DNA from: Yponomeuta sedellus
Lineage: Eukaryota > Arthropoda > Insecta > Lepidoptera > Yponomeutidae
DNA: 64,000 bases
NCBI GenBank assembly: GCA_934045075.1
Contig: OW203722.1
Location: 26,379,226-26,443,225 of the forward strand
Direction: 5' to 3'
Below, piece by piece: positions 13,090 through 26,000 of the stretch. The notes beneath the pieces are model-generated. The model was given only the letters and a program-made list of their open reading frames with translations. It was not told where the DNA came from and made no database searches. The position numbers were made by a program, and so were the translations under genes. Each line of letters starts with the position of its first letter. Positions within the stretch are counted from its first letter, which is position 1.

Positions 13090-13298
13090 GTGCGTTCACA
13101 TTAACTTGACGCGTGAGAGAATTGGTAGCACTGAGATGTTTACTGTTACCATGTTAAATAAGAAATCATTCCCATTACTTGGGGAAAATAAAAGGATTGA
13201 GGGCTTGTTTTACCATCTTCCGATTAGGTCCAAAAGCTAATTCACATGTTATGTCCTTGTTACCAATGCTCTCACGCGTCAAGTTAATGTGAACGCAC
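13090..13298. mobile_element. MITE with roughly 40-bp terminal inverted repeats
   Basis: The left arm gtgcgttcacattaacttga continuing cgcgtgagag is mirrored at the right end by ctctcacgcgtcaagttaat continuing gtgaacgcac. The element is about 209 bp and non-coding. The open frame at 13046-13240 inside it has no domain features. A clear target duplication could not be assigned. Confidence 0.75.
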
Positions 13299-13557
13299 TG
13301 TACCTCTGTGTTTGTTAACTTGCAAATTTACCCAAGTGCTTAAGTCTTAGGTCTCTGCTTAAAAATCCTACTGGTAAGTTGGTACTTAAGTAGGTTTTAT
13401 TAGTTATTTATTAGGTACTTATTACTTTTTATGCTATAAGTTATTTACAAAAATCACATACAAAAACATTTCATTAATCTACATACAGTTTCGTCATACA
13501 TAAAACGAAAAAAAAAATACCTACTAAGTAAAAAAGTCATTTAATTATTAGCGTTTT

Positions 13558-13885
13558 AAAATTTGACGAACGAAGGTTTAAGCAACACAGGGCGCCTTCA
13601 GTGCATGCATGGGTAAACCGTCTATGACTAACGCTAGTGGCATTTTTGCGAGCGGTTCCGTGATTCGCAAGGCACGTTAAATAGTTGGTGCCGGCTGCCG
13701 TCGATAGATGGCAGTCGTTAAGCCAAGTCAGTGGCCTGAGGGCGGCTTCAAAACTTCTGACAGTAAGACCAGCCACTAGTCTTGCAAGCCTCCACCAATC
13801 CCGACTTGGCCCCCGTGGTGGAGTATGGCCTGTACCTTCCTCAGGGAAGAGACCCGTGCCCCTCGGTGGGGACATAATGGGTTGA
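13558..13885 (+). repeat. 5S-derived SINE, partly degraded head
   Basis: The tail modules are intact (tgacagtaagaccagccac, cgacttggcccccgtggtgg, gaagagacccgtgcccct, ending gggttgatgatg). The 5S-like head is shortened (ggtttaagcaacacagggcg, then gggtaaaccgtc), with the C-box damaged. Confidence 0.7.
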
Positions 13886-14439
13886 TGATGATGATTTTAA
13901 AATTGAACTCATTCGCAAAAACTTCTATTAGTTAATTACTTTAATGCACGTACTGTACCTTTTGTATTAATGTATTGTTTCTAATTAAAAAAACCTAATA
14001 ATGTGAACTAGGCCACATTTCCTTGTTACAAAAGTGGTTCGTCTAATGAAGTACTCAGGCTTGAGCGGTTCATGTTCTATTTAAGTCCGGCGATTGATTT
14101 TATCGAATTGTGTCGCAGCGTCATCATAAGCACTTAGTGCCTACTAGACATGTGCGCCGGAATTTTCGGACACGCCGGTTTCCACGGCAGCAGCGATGAT
14201 GATGGCGAGTAACCAATGAAAAAATTTAATTTTTTTCTGTATTGCTTATGGAAAATCGATTGAGCGTCAGGTTTCAAAAATGATTGTACACATTAGTATA
14301 ACCTACCCAAGATAAGATAAGAATATTTATTCTTTATTGTATACCAGGAAAAAACAAACAAAATATAATTACAAAGATACAGTACAGTAGAAGTTACTTA
14401 TTAAAATATATCGAAGGATTAATCTGCGTACGACCGCCC

Positions 14440-14635
14440 ATAAGTTCGCTGACAATGGCATAACGAATGCCATTACATGACAGCCGGCAACGAAGCTCGG
14501 AAGCGCTGGGAAAAATGCCACTAGCCGTAGTCACGGGACGGTCACCCATCCTGCACCTAACCGCCCCTGCTGTTGCTCAACTCAAGTGATTGATTCCAAG
14601 CACTCGGTCCCACTAGGCCACGACCACAGCTTTAC
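14440..14635 (-). repeat. 5S-derived SINE, head half
   Basis: Reverse-strand copy retaining the head (gacggtcacccatcctgcac, ctgttgctcaactcaagtga, cactaggccacgac), with the tail truncated. It runs directly into another SINE at 14640. Confidence 0.7.
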
Positions 14636-14639
14636 AAAA

Positions 14640-14865
14640 AGCTCTCCAGCATTTTGGAGTTCCACACACGCTGTGAAGATAGATAGATAGTAGCAATACC
14701 ATTGGCTAAAGGTGAAGGAAAACATGGTGAGGGAGCCAGTGTCTGAGGTGTGCAAATAGCGCTTGAAATTGCGAACCCGCATTGGGCACGCGTAGCAATT
14801 AAGCCAATACTTTTTCTTGCAGAGAAGGCCTGTGCTCTGCAGTGGGACGTTTAAACATAAAAAAA
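14640..14865 (+). repeat. tRNA-type SINE body
   Basis: Carries aggtgaaggaaaacatggtg, gcgcttgaaattgcgaaccc, cgcgtagcaattaag and gcctgtgctctgcagtggga, the standard order of this lepidopteran SINE or SINE/LINE tail, and ends near an A-rich tract. Confidence 0.65.
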
Positions 14866-15324
14866 CAACATAAAGAAAACACAAAATCACACGCCGCCGC
14901 GCCGTTCACCCTGGCTGACCCTACGCCGAAGCAAAACGCATCGGCGCACATGCCTAATGCCTACATGGGACACCAACACTTGTGACAATTCCCATGAGGG
15001 TGGCGTCTTCATGAATAGTCAAATGATGGTTTATCTATGTAGTTAGAAATAACTAAGCTTCATGACACGATAGTGCAATATCATATAAATATGTAGGCTG
15101 GCACAATCCATTACCTGGCCTCAATATAACATCCACAAAATATGTTTTGGTTGCACAACCCCCTCTAACGGAAATGAATAAAAGGTTCATATTCTGTTGA
15201 CTGTAGAGTCAGTTTATTATAACCAGTGATAATTAAAACCCCGTAGTCGACAGCACCTAAATCCGATCAAATATGGTTTATCGTTTAAGACGTTATTCTC
15301 ATAAGAACAATACATATTTTATAT

Positions 15325-15515
15325 ACCTATTTAGCGGCTAAAAATTCAACCCATGCCGGGATTCGAACCCGCGACCTCTGGCTATCCGTGCCAGCGTTCT
15401 TCTAATGGGCGACTCACCGGCATCAGTGAAATTTCGAACCTCTTTACAATATTCTCTATATTTCGTATTAAAATTGTCCTTAGCACGGGTTACTGCATTA
15501 AAAAGAGTATAACAA
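15325..15515 (-). repeat. TCTAAATAGG-type tRNA SINE
   Basis: Reverse-strand copy of the SINE whose plus-strand reference is 28193-28441. The B-box (gggattcgaacccgcgacct) and head (gactcaccggcatcagtgaa) are clear. Beyond the head the SINE tail reappears in the opposite sense (aaaattgtccttagcacggg, about 15470), so the unit is an inverted tail-head-tail arrangement. Confidence 0.75.
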
Positions 15516-15651
15516 TACATATTATTATGTTCACTTAAAATGAGAATTATTGATTAATTAATTTACTCAACATGCATGAGCTTGTAAAATAGCAACAATT
15601 TATATTAAGCATGTAACATATAACATTTACATACAAGCACATACATTGCTT

Positions 15652-15846
15652 CTGGCCCCACACTAGGATACCCTGTGTCGTGGGAACCAGAAACAACGAC
15701 ATCACAAACATGTAAACATCCAAGACCTGGGCTTTTTTTTTGTTCCCAGCCGGGATTCGAACCCGGGACCTCTTGCATGGTAGGCAGACGCGCTACCGCT
15801 ACGCCACAGAGGTCGTCTATTATTATTATTATTATTATTATTATTG
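15652..15846 (-). repeat. tRNA-headed SINE plus (ATT)n
   Basis: The reverse strand reads gacctctgtggcgtagcgg (A-box) and gtcccgggttcgaatcccgg (B-box), i.e. a tRNA-like head at 15747-15816. It is followed by a body with ccaggtcttggatgtttaca. A related, more decayed copy is at 56745-56870. An (ATT)n tract at 15817-15845 abuts the head. Confidence 0.75.
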
Positions 15847-15902
15847 TCTGGTATTATCTGGTATTATTATATAAATGCGAGTTGTATTCGCGTACCGAGG
15901 GT

Positions 15903-16075
15903 TCTTCTTCTTCTTCAGGCTATATTATCTAGTGCACTGCTGGTCATAGCCCTCCCCTACTGAGGGCCATACCGCCCTGTCTTCAGCTTGCCGCATCCAA
16001 CATCTGCCTGCAGTAGGCTGCAGTTTTTCGCAGATCATCATCCCATCCCACCACCGAGGGATCAGTACTTACATA
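15903..16075 (-). mobile_element. LINE 3' tail remnant
   Basis: Reverse-oriented counterpart of the tail at 11005-11432: ttcttcttcttcaggctata, then gcactgctggtcatagccct and ccaccaccgagggatcag. Non-coding. Confidence 0.5.
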
Positions 16076-16299
16076 ATCACATAACTGTTACGTAAATTTT
16101 AAATTATGATTTTTTCTTGTGGATTTCTGTGTAGCAACAACAAAAATTTTTTGTCATTCGGGATCCCTTAGCACGAGACCGAATCTGGTCAGTTTTTTTT
16201 ATTTGTTCTGTCGCTAGGCGAACTCTCAACCTCTCAAATGGTAGAATGGCCAGCAGAGCAGTTGAACCTAAATACTTCCTAAATTATTTATTGATGTTT

Positions 16300-16625
16300 A
16301 TATCAACCCTTCGTACCTATGTCTCCACTGGGCCGGAGCAAGTCTCTTCCTGGATCGCAGAAATAATCCACCACGGGGGCCAAGTCCGGGTCGGTGGAGG
16401 ATTGTAACACAGTGGCGAGCCTTACTGTCAGAAGTTATCAAGCCGCCCACGGCCTCTGACATGACTTAACGACTGCCATTACGTGACAGCCGGCACCAAC
16501 GGCTTAACGTGCCTTGCGAAGCACGGAAGCGCTCGGAAAAAAATCCACTAACGGTAGTCACGGCATGGTCACCCATCCAGTACCTACCTGACCACGCCTC
16601 CTGTTGCTTCATCCAAGTTATTTAT
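16300..16625 (-). repeat. 5S-derived SINE, near full length
   Basis: The tail begins at tatcaacccttcgtacc and the head lies at about 16560-16620 (catggtcacccatccagtac, cgcctcctgttgcttca). About 20 bp of the usual tail is deleted near 16355. Confidence 0.75.
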
Positions 16626-17039
16626 TAATCAAACTAACTTCATTTAGTTCAACCATGAATGGTAGGTACTATGGCATATACTCGTACCTACCTATTATGT
16701 ACATCTTTCAAATAGAGCAACCTCTGGAAGTACTATCATCTTATCAGATTTTTAGTTTCCAGAGCTAGAATACTTTGTGCATTTTTTTAATGAAATAAAC
16801 AGTTTAATTAAAAAATTTAATTGAATTATTTTATTAGCCGTTCAAAAATAACCCTCGTGCAGTGATTGCCCCCATGCTACAATCATAAAAATAGATACTA
16901 AGTAGGTACTTTAGTTAGTTAGACCTGAGATTTCCGCACTTAGATAGATACTCGTAGAATATAGAGAACACTATTGCACAACCAGAAAAATATTACAACC
17001 ATGATTCTTAAATCTAAGTAATGTTTAGCCTCATAGTTG

Positions 17040-17258
17040 GGCCATTGTACGTGGCAAGCGCTGAGGTACGCTAACACCTCAGACACTAGGGTTTCCTCAC
17101 GATGTTTTCTTTCACCGGCAGCGAGTAGTATTGCTACTATAATTTCACAAATGTACATAACTTAAAAAACAATGTCATTGGTACGTGCCGGGGTTCGAAC
17201 CCACGGCCTCCCGATTGAGAAGCCGGCGTTCTACACCGCTCCGCTACCACCGCTCATA
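17040..17258 (-). repeat. tRNA-headed SINE
   Basis: The reverse strand gives a head with gagcggtggtagcggagcgg and gtgggttcgaaccccggcac (17180-17258), then the body gtacatttgtgaaattatag and gaaagaaaacatcgtgagga. It is a more complete relative of 208-480. Confidence 0.75.
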
Positions 17259-18691
17259 AGTAGGTACTCTTACAGCCTTATACCTACTAAATACTTTATA
17301 TACTCTTATAGCCTTATTTAGAAACAATTCCTTAAAATGTTTTTGATGAGTTTCGCCGAATAGTCTATGGAGAAGATTTTATAAGGAAAAGAAGTAACCA
17401 CAAATTCAATATAACGACTTTTAGGAGTGTTTTAGTGGAATCGTGTTTTTTTTTCTAGAAAAAAAGAACACGGCCCTCGTGCTTTTAAGGGTACCGAGTA
17501 CCTACCTATAGTAGTGAAAGGAAGAAAGGGATTTAAAGAACCTTTGTGCAAGGAACCTTTTATCAATTTAATATACTGTCCACTCATTGTTCTGCGACAG
17601 CTCGACTTCATTCAGTAAACTTGTGGAAAGAAACTGAAAAAAATTACTGCATTTATTCCTCATCAACCTAACGGAAAGCATTTATTAGCAATGGCAACAA
17701 TTACTACACTTGAAATGTCAGATTTAGTATTTTTTTTTAGCACCGCGGCGCTGCTGTTCGTAAACAGTTAGGTAAAGCTTCCGAAGTATCGATATTGCAT
17801 AATATGAAATTCATTTATTTCGGCACAATACTATTTAATCGCTTTTGTACTCCATTATCATAAAAAGTCATAGAAATATTAAACGAGAAAAAACGATTTA
17901 TTACTTGTGACATAACCTGCGCAGTCACTACTACAAACTGCAGCAACTCATTTTGTGAGAAAAAATTTAGGGAGGATTTGTCGCAGGAAAACATGGCGGG
18001 CCTATGACTATGCTATGACTGACCGTGGGCCTAACTTAATGTTTGTGGTTTGGCTTTAGTTGACAACTAACCTAATTACCCGACTGCGACTGATCCCTAA
18101 AGAAGATTAATTTGATGTGTGATGTGTCGTACTAATGCGAGTGTCATCGGCTACACGAAATTGGCATAAATCTAACAAAGAAAATATAAAGTCACGAAAA
18201 CAACTAAAATGAAAAATACAAAGCGGGATCAACCTAAGTACATTGTTGAATTTAGGTCCCACCTGCTTGGTAGTTTATGCAGTAGGGTGATTGGTTATTT
18301 TTATGCCACTTTTTTTCAGTCATTTTATTGGGGGTCCTCGAACGAACTCGAAAGTAAGTATTTGTATATTCCCTCATAACTCAGCAAAAACCTGTTTGAC
18401 TTTGACAAATAAAAATTAAATACTAATCAAGTCGTCGTGATGCGATATTGGCTGTTTTAAATCTGCATACATTTCATAAATAATTAACAATAATATCTGA
18501 CATATTATTTTGCATATTTTATAGCCCTACAGCAGTTGCAGAAATTCATTTGCGCCACATGCGAAAACGTCAACTGGATGGTTTTAATTATATGAGAGAT
18601 AAGTAATAAAGCGAGGTTATTATGTTATAAAAAGGTATTGAAATTCATCAAACATTGGGATAAAAGATTCACCTTTCCTTTTTTGACTTCA
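17259..18691. other. Gene-free AT-rich stretch
   Basis: No coding frame, RNA gene or recognisable repeat could be supported on either strand. Confidence 0.5.
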
Positions 18692-19445
18692 GCCGGTGAA
18701 ACAAATGAAATGAAATGAAAAGGTTTTATTTAAAGTAACGCTGAAACTGCGGTTTCTGAACGAACTGAATTTCAGAACGTTGTAATTCAATTATACAATT
18801 TTTATTTTTACAGCACTAACCCGTGCTAAGGAACAAATTTAAATGGACACAAATGGACGAAATGGACACCTAGTTTGAATTACAACTTTAAAAACCTATT
18901 TAGTGCGCAACCTCTGGCTATCCGTGCTGGCACGGATAGCCAGAGGTTGCGGGTTTGAATTCTGGCATGGGTGAATTTTTTAGCCTCTAAATAGGTTTTT
19001 AAAGTTGTAATTCAAACTAGGTGTCCATTTCGATATCTAGATCCTATTGGAGAAACAATGGACAAAAAAACTACAAACTTATAGTCTTTTCAAAGTCCTT
19101 AAACAGAGCTTACATAATTATTATAAAACGTAGAACTCATGTATAGTATTGGCCTTAATTCCAGACATTATTGTCATCTTAATAATCTTTTCTTTATGTT
19201 ATATAAGCCCTTTTGGCATAAATGTACCTACTTAACACATTTTTTGAACCGCGTTTCAAGCAAGCTTATTATATCTTCAGGGATTTTATTATAGAAACGT
19301 ATACAATGCCCCATGAAGGATGTATAAACCTTTGCCAACCTAAAAAGTGGGAACGAGAGTTTATGTTTATTTCTAGTACCTATTTACATTGTGTTGGCTA
19401 CCTAAAGTTTTTAAGTTACTGATATTTTTCCTGACGTACATAATG
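18692..19445 (-). mobile_element. LINE C-terminal remnant, interrupted by a palindrome
   Basis: Shares long blocks with 53585-54040 and 62210-62375: gaaaaggttttattta at the outer end, then aactaggtgtccatttc, cagggattttattatagaa, atgccccatgaaggatgtat and acattgtgttggctaccta. Read on the minus strand the shared part resembles the C-terminal tail of a CR1-type LINE protein. The palindrome at 18860-19030 sits inside it. Confidence 0.55.
18860..19030. repeat. Palindrome built from a SINE and its flank
   Basis: Perfect 43-bp outer arms (18860-18902 and 18988-19030, aaatggacacctagtttgaa at the left end) enclose a second inverted repeat (18908-18926 and 18931-18949, caacctctggctatccgtg). The inner centre is the anticodon-stem region of the TCTAAATAGG SINE head. 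The outer arms extend past the SINE into the host LINE sequence. Confidence 0.9.
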
Positions 19446-19583
19446 TTTTCATAGATTTCAAATTCCGTACATAGATACTGATTTACTTTACTCCACTTTT
19501 AGGATGTCGATATCGATAGCTAGTGCAATATACCTATAGCATAGAGGGTACATCGCTACGAAGACAGTGTAAAAACCACAGAG

Positions 19584-19593
19584 TATATAAAAA
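19584..19593 (+). promoter_or_regulatory. ATP8A: Candidate TATA box of ATP8A
   Basis: tatataaaaa lies about 360 bp upstream of the exon 1 start codon. The sequence after it (acgtcgtccgtcgctggttg) becomes more GC-rich. Initiation near 19615 would leave a 5' untranslated leader of about 330 bases. This is position-based inference, and no initiator consensus is clear. Confidence 0.3.
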
Positions 19594-19945
19594 CGTCGTC
19601 CGTCGCTGGTTGTGGGCGGTGCGGAAGAAATCGATATGAAATTCGTTTCTTGTAGTGGCTGTGCTGTGTATAGTGATGTTAATAAATAGCTCAATAATTT
19701 ACGCGTCTTTTTTAAAAACGTCTCACGCTTTAAAATACCTCAAAATTTACGTGTAGTAGTAGATATCTGTTTAGGTCGGTTCGCGAAAAAACTTGTGTCG
19801 CTGTAAAATGTGTTTGTTTACGAGTTCTCGTATCTGTTTTTGCCTAAGCCAACAAGCTACGCCCGGGCAGTGATAATGTGTGTCAAATATAGCGATTTAT
19901 AAATGTGTAGATTGTTCAAATAGGTTCTAAAAGCGTTCGTTCGCC

Positions 19946-20045
19946 ATGGAGGTTTGGGACCGCATCAGCGGCTGTATTCGGAGCCACAACCCCATGGCTC
20001 CGTTTACGCAGCTCTACCGAGCCATGGTGCTCAAGATGAATCAGC
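19946..20045 (+). CDS. ATP8A: ATP8A exon 1 (residues 1-34)
   Basis: The start codon is in a good context (cgccATGG) and begins [20 protein letters not shown]. The donor is GTGAGT, phase 1. The N-terminal tail of P4-ATPases is poorly conserved, so the call rests on the open frame, the strong start and donor, GC content and phase match to exon 2. The next exon is 17.5 kb away. Confidence 0.6.
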
Positions 20046-23000
20046 GTGAGTACCGCCAGACTGAACAGTGCCTCTGGGTGTTAACTTGACATACTTGATC
20101 AACAGGTGTAGGAGACTCCCCTGCTTCCTGTAAACTAAACTATACCCACCAACCGAATCAGATTTAATCTACTGTTAACAGCCGGCAGTTAGTTAAACTC
20201 CATACGCAAAATCACGTAAATAAACAGACTAAGTGTATGAGAAATTGGAGGTCTGAAAGCTACATCTATGTGCTAGGCTTTGTTTGAACTTATTTAGTGA
20301 CTTTTCATACTTATCAAAGTTTGTAACAAATGGCACTCACCCAAGTGGCATTGAAGCACAGTGGCCAGCCAGCCATTGTTTAACTATTGTATCTGATGTG
20401 ATACCACCTAAAAGGATAAAAGCAAGTTGTCTCTCGCCATAGCAAATTCTCTAACTTACCAAGAGTAGTTTGTCCCTCAGTATTGACATCTAACCTAGTT
20501 ACAAATGGTAAACTTATTCTACAGTTGCTTTCAGTTATATTGGATTTCAAGCCGATGTGTTATTTGAAGTGAATTCATGCAATCTATCGTTGATAACGGG
20601 CACAATCAAGTCGTTTTTAAAGGATATTCCCGACTTACTATGAGTGAGTAACCTTCTTAGCCTATCCTATTAATTCCCTTATCTATTGTGCGGCATTTCC
20701 CCATTTTATTATTTTACTACCACTCATTACACAAATGCTTGCGTTGCCCGCTATGGTACACCATTTTACAACACAATGTGAATATACTAATTTGAAATAC
20801 CATACACTTAATACATGAATACTACGTTAGGATAGATTAAAAATATACTCTGTCTAAATTATAGGTTGTCTTAGAAATCTAGTCTTATATTATCTAATAG
20901 GAACATTCCATAACATGTATGTAAATTAAATGTTTCTTACTAGCCCCAGTTATGCTCAATTGATCAGTGTGCACTATGCAGTGCAGTTATGGGCATTAAA
21001 AATGTCTTCCATGGTATCAACCCTTTGTATGTCCCTATTGCTGGTACAAGGGTCTCTTCCTGCATCGCAGGTAGGTTAGGCCGTACTCCACCACGGGGGC
21101 CAAGTCCAGGAGGATTTAAGTGGTGGGCCTTACTGTTAGAAGTTATCAACCTGCCCATAAGGCCTCTGACATGGCGTAACAACTGCCATTACATGACAGC
21201 TTGCACCAACGGCTTAACATGCCTCTTATGGCATGGAAGCGCTCGGAAAAAATGCCACTTCCGGCAGCCACGGTCACCCATCCTGCGCCTGACTGTACCT
21301 GTTTTTGCTTAACCTTAGTGATTGATTCAAATCACTAGGTTCCACATTTGTCCATTTTATTTTTGGAAAAAGTTTTACTATTTCATCTTACCATTGTAAG
21401 AGACTACTACCACACTTAAAATTTAGCATAGCATGTTACTGGGTATATAAAAGAAAAGGTTTGCCTTGTGCAAACACTTCAAAATCCTCTTCACGTTAAT
21501 TCTGTGTCCATCAACCATTTTTCCAATTTTGAACCAGTCATTCAATTACCACTATAGCACTATTAAAAAAATACTCACATTATTGTTCAACTATTAAAAG
21601 ACACATGAGGGAGAGAGCTGCTTTTCTAATCACAGTGAAAGTTTTCAGACAGTTTCATATCACTACTTCATAGACACACACAAAATACAATTCCTTCTTC
21701 AAGTACCTGGTTCCATTCAGAACTGCGGAAGATATATATTTTTTTAAGAAAACACCTTTTGTGGTCTATGTATAGGATTTAGAGGTCAACTACCCAAAAA
21801 TCCGTAGAGTGAAATATAGAGTGTAGATCTGTAGAGACACGCGCTTTAGGAGGCGTGACTATGGCGCCAGAGAATCCACTAGAGAGACTAGAGTGTTCTA
21901 CGAGTTTCCAGTACATTAATGGTCAAATTCTGTCATTCTATAGCACAAAAAGCGCAGCCTAGTGTCGTTCATTTGAGCGTTTTGTAAAGGAAAGATATTC
22001 GGACCGAATAAATTACTAATAATACATTTCTTTAAAAAAAAGTCACCAAATTAATAAAGCCATCAATGCAATATTTGGTGCTCACCACTTAGATTAATTA
22101 TGGAGTAGGTCAGATAGATTTTAAATAGCAACAACGACAATGATCCCTATATAATAGAAGTTCATAAGTCTATTTTCATTGTAAAAGAAAATACAATTTC
22201 AATCAGACAGTACAGTGGACCCCCGGTAATCCGGCAAACATTATGCAGGGCAGTGTCGGACTATCGAATTTGTCGGATTATAGAGCACTGCTTAAGACCC
22301 CTATAGTCCGGATTTTTTTACGAAAGAGTACCTTGTAATCCGACAAATTACATATCTAATGACGAGAGTCTATATATTATACGTACATATGTATGTACTT
22401 TGAAGTACAAATCAGACTTAATTTATGTAAGTCGAATTTAGTAAATTAAATAACAATTGAGAGCTTACGTTTTATTATAAAATTAAGCATAAATGCACAT
22501 ACATATCTACCAAAATAATCAAGAATTATTAATCAAAATCATGTAGTGAATACTATATCAAATTAGGAAGCTTTGAAATATTCATCAATTTTTTTTTGTT
22601 TAAGGTTGTTATAACGCGAGATCAGAGCTTTGTCCCTCAGTCTTCTCAAAAGTAAAAGTTCGTTGTAGGATGTACCATTCTCTTCAGCCCATTGTAAACC
22701 TAGCTCAAAAGCGTTAACTGCGTCTTGATCTGTGACTTGTGGAGCAGTTGCAATCACGTCGTCGTTATCTTCCTGATCGTTTGTTGTATTATTAGAAACC
22801 TCTTTTATAATATCTTCGTCAGACATTTCAAGAAAAACATTTTCTTCTTTATCCATTCCACGGCACCAGACTTCCAAATCTTCCGGACTTATCTGTGTTT
22901 CAGTAGAGACTTGTTCTATAACTTCCGAAGTTACACTGATTTGTGGATCGTTGCTAGGAGTGGTGATTATATCTGGCCATAACTTTTTCCAAGACGATTT

Positions 23001-26000
23001 AATAGTTGATGACGGTAACGCACTCCACGACTGACTAAGAGCAAAAACCAAGTCTTTCATATTAAATTCTTTTAAAGTTTTTTCTATTGGTTGGTCTTTT
23101 GATACGGCTCTCAAAAGTAGGTTTTTTTTATAGTCTTGCTTAACAAACTGAATGATGTTCTGGTCCATTGGTTGAATCAGTGCAGTGCAATTTGGCGGAA
23201 GAAACATCGCAGTGATGCATTTATCCTCAGTTGTCAGTTCTTCTTCAGACGGATGACCAGGAGCGTTATCAAGAAGCAACAACGCTTTTTGAGGAAAATT
23301 ATGATCTTTTAACCATTTTCTAACTTCAGGTACGAAGCATTCATTAAACCACTTTTTGAAAAGGTCTTTTGTCATCCATGCACTTTTTTGTCCGTAATAG
23401 TGTACAGGTAAATCAATGTTTTTGAATGCCCTTGGTTTATTAGATTTCCCAATGACCACCATCTTAAGCGCGTGTGTACCTGCAGCATTAGCACATGGTA
23501 GTATGGTTACACGCTCTTTACTCACTTTTCGTCCAGGTACGTCTTTTTCGTTACAAGAAACGAAAGTTTTGTTAGGCATCACACGCCAAAAAAGCCCTGA
23601 TTCGTCTGCATTATACACCTGTGACGGGTCAAGATTTAAATCGTTCACCTTTTGCAAAAATCTTAATTTAAAGGGCTCTATGCAGGTGGCATCGTTAGAA
23701 AGTTTCTCTCCTGTAATAGTCATTAAACGTATGCCATGACGACTTTTAAAACGTTCTAGCCATCCTTTGCTGGCCACAAAATCATCTTTTTTTGTTATTT
23801 CCTTATAAAAAAACTTAGCTTTCATCGCCAACATGGGTCCCGAAATTGGTGCATGCCTGTTTCTTTCCTGAAGAAACCACATGTACAAAGCTTCTTCCAC
23901 TTCTGGATGTTCAGCTTTCTTGAGTGTCTGTCTCTTGCCTGGCCCGCAGTCAGTAGTTGACACGAACTTCTTAATCTTCTCGTGGTTTTTTTTAATGTCA
24001 TAAATTGTAGATCGGCCTACGCCGTATTCACTTGCTAAACTACTGAAAGTTTCATTGCGATTTAAGCGATCTAAAATATCACATTTTTCTTTAATTGTCA
24101 ACGTTTTGTGCTTTCGCTTCTGGGTTTGTGACGACATTACTAGGTACTACATATACCTAATACACAATGAATAAATAGTAAACAATGAACGTACGCTAGG
24201 CCGTACCGCTATCACTAGTAGTCAAATTCAAACTAAGTAAAACAATGCATACGCGTCGAGCACAATAGCGGTGGCGCGTACGAGTTGTGACCTGTTCAAA
24301 CTTGCGTGATCTATATTAGCAAAGATTGTCAAACATAATTCTGTCATGTCGGATTACAGGGGGCGCCGGATTAGACAGGGGCCGGATTATCGGGGGTCCA
24401 CTGTATTGATTTTTTCCAAAAATAGGTACAGCGTGTAATTATTAGTTGAACCTTGAAAGTTCTTTTACATTAATTACACTGGCATACATGTTATAGAAAC
24501 TACTAATTTGTAGCTTCGAAATATGTAAAAGATTTACTCATAATAAACAAGATACGCAAAGACTTCAAGGTCAGTTAGTAGTCATTAATGATGGTTATCA
24601 TATCAAACACAATGCACACGCCTGTATGTCAGAGGGGTAGGCAGAGACCAGGGTCTGCCATGTGCCACGATCCTGACAGACAAACAATTCAATCAATTGA
24701 TGTCTTAGAGCTTTAAAACCAAACAGAAAAGTTTGTTTCTCTTTTTCTTTATTTAATCTTGGTTAAAGTGTGTTGCAATTTCAGAGACTATAAGTATTGT
24801 AAAGACAATCATTGTTACTAGTACTTATAGTAGGTTGCTGTAGTAAACAAGGGCACTAGACTTAACCTTGACTTGTGGCCTTCTTTGTGGTTGCCTTGGA
24901 ACATATTTAAAGGGTTGTTTTGGCTACGAAATGGAGGCCAACAATCCACGGTGTTACGTATTGTGTTGATTACAATCGTGAATTTACCGCAATTGGTTTG
25001 AATTCCTGTAGCAGTTGATAGTAGCATCAACTAGAATTTATTAGTTTTAATACTTATTCCCGACGCATTAGAATGGTTACCTGTTAATTATTTTTGGCTT
25101 TCATAATCCGAAATAGTGTTGTCGAGCCACCTATTAGTCAGTTTGTTTGATATTTTGGCGCTGTAAGCTGTAATTTTACAGCGCCAAAATATCAAAAAAC
25201 CGCCTTGGCTCAGCGCAGACACTTTTTTTGATGCATTAACTGAGTCTGTGACCTCGTTTAAAGACTATGACCGACTAATTTTGCTTGGGGATTTTAATAT
25301 TGACTTTTCGAACAGTAGTGACCGTTACTTTATACCGTTGACGCAATTACTTAAAACACTAGGCTTAACTCAACTTATACACGACGCCACGCACTTTACT
25401 GACCATAGTGAGACGACCATTGACCTCGTTTGTACAGACGCCAAGGTCATTAGCGTAAATGTACGTTACAAACCTGATCTTGGTCAACATGCTTTTATTA
25501 CCGTAACACTTGACATAAAGAAGACGAAGACTAAACCAACTAAGATCACCTATAGACCGATTAAGGACATTGACGTAGACTTATTTAACAAACACTTGGA
25601 CGCAATGGATTGGGACGGCATTAAACAACTGGACAACGTCGACGACATGGTGAGGCATTTCAGTGACTACGTAATAAACTTGTTTAACTTACACGCACCG
25701 GAAAAGACCATTACAGTAAAGGAGGCGCCTCACCCATGGCTGACAAATAATGTTCGGTTTATGATGAGCCTACGCGACAAAGCACACGACCGATACAAGA
25801 CAACAAAAACCGACGCACACAAGCAGTTTTATAAAGACTTAAAACACCAGGTAAATGTTGCTATTCACTATGAGAAAAAAGCATTTTTTGACAGTCACAT
25901 TAACAAAAACGTAAATGACTCTAAGACTTTGTGGAAGACTTTAAAACGTAACGTACTACCTGCTAAGAAAGACTGTGACTTACCCTCTCACCTACAGGAC

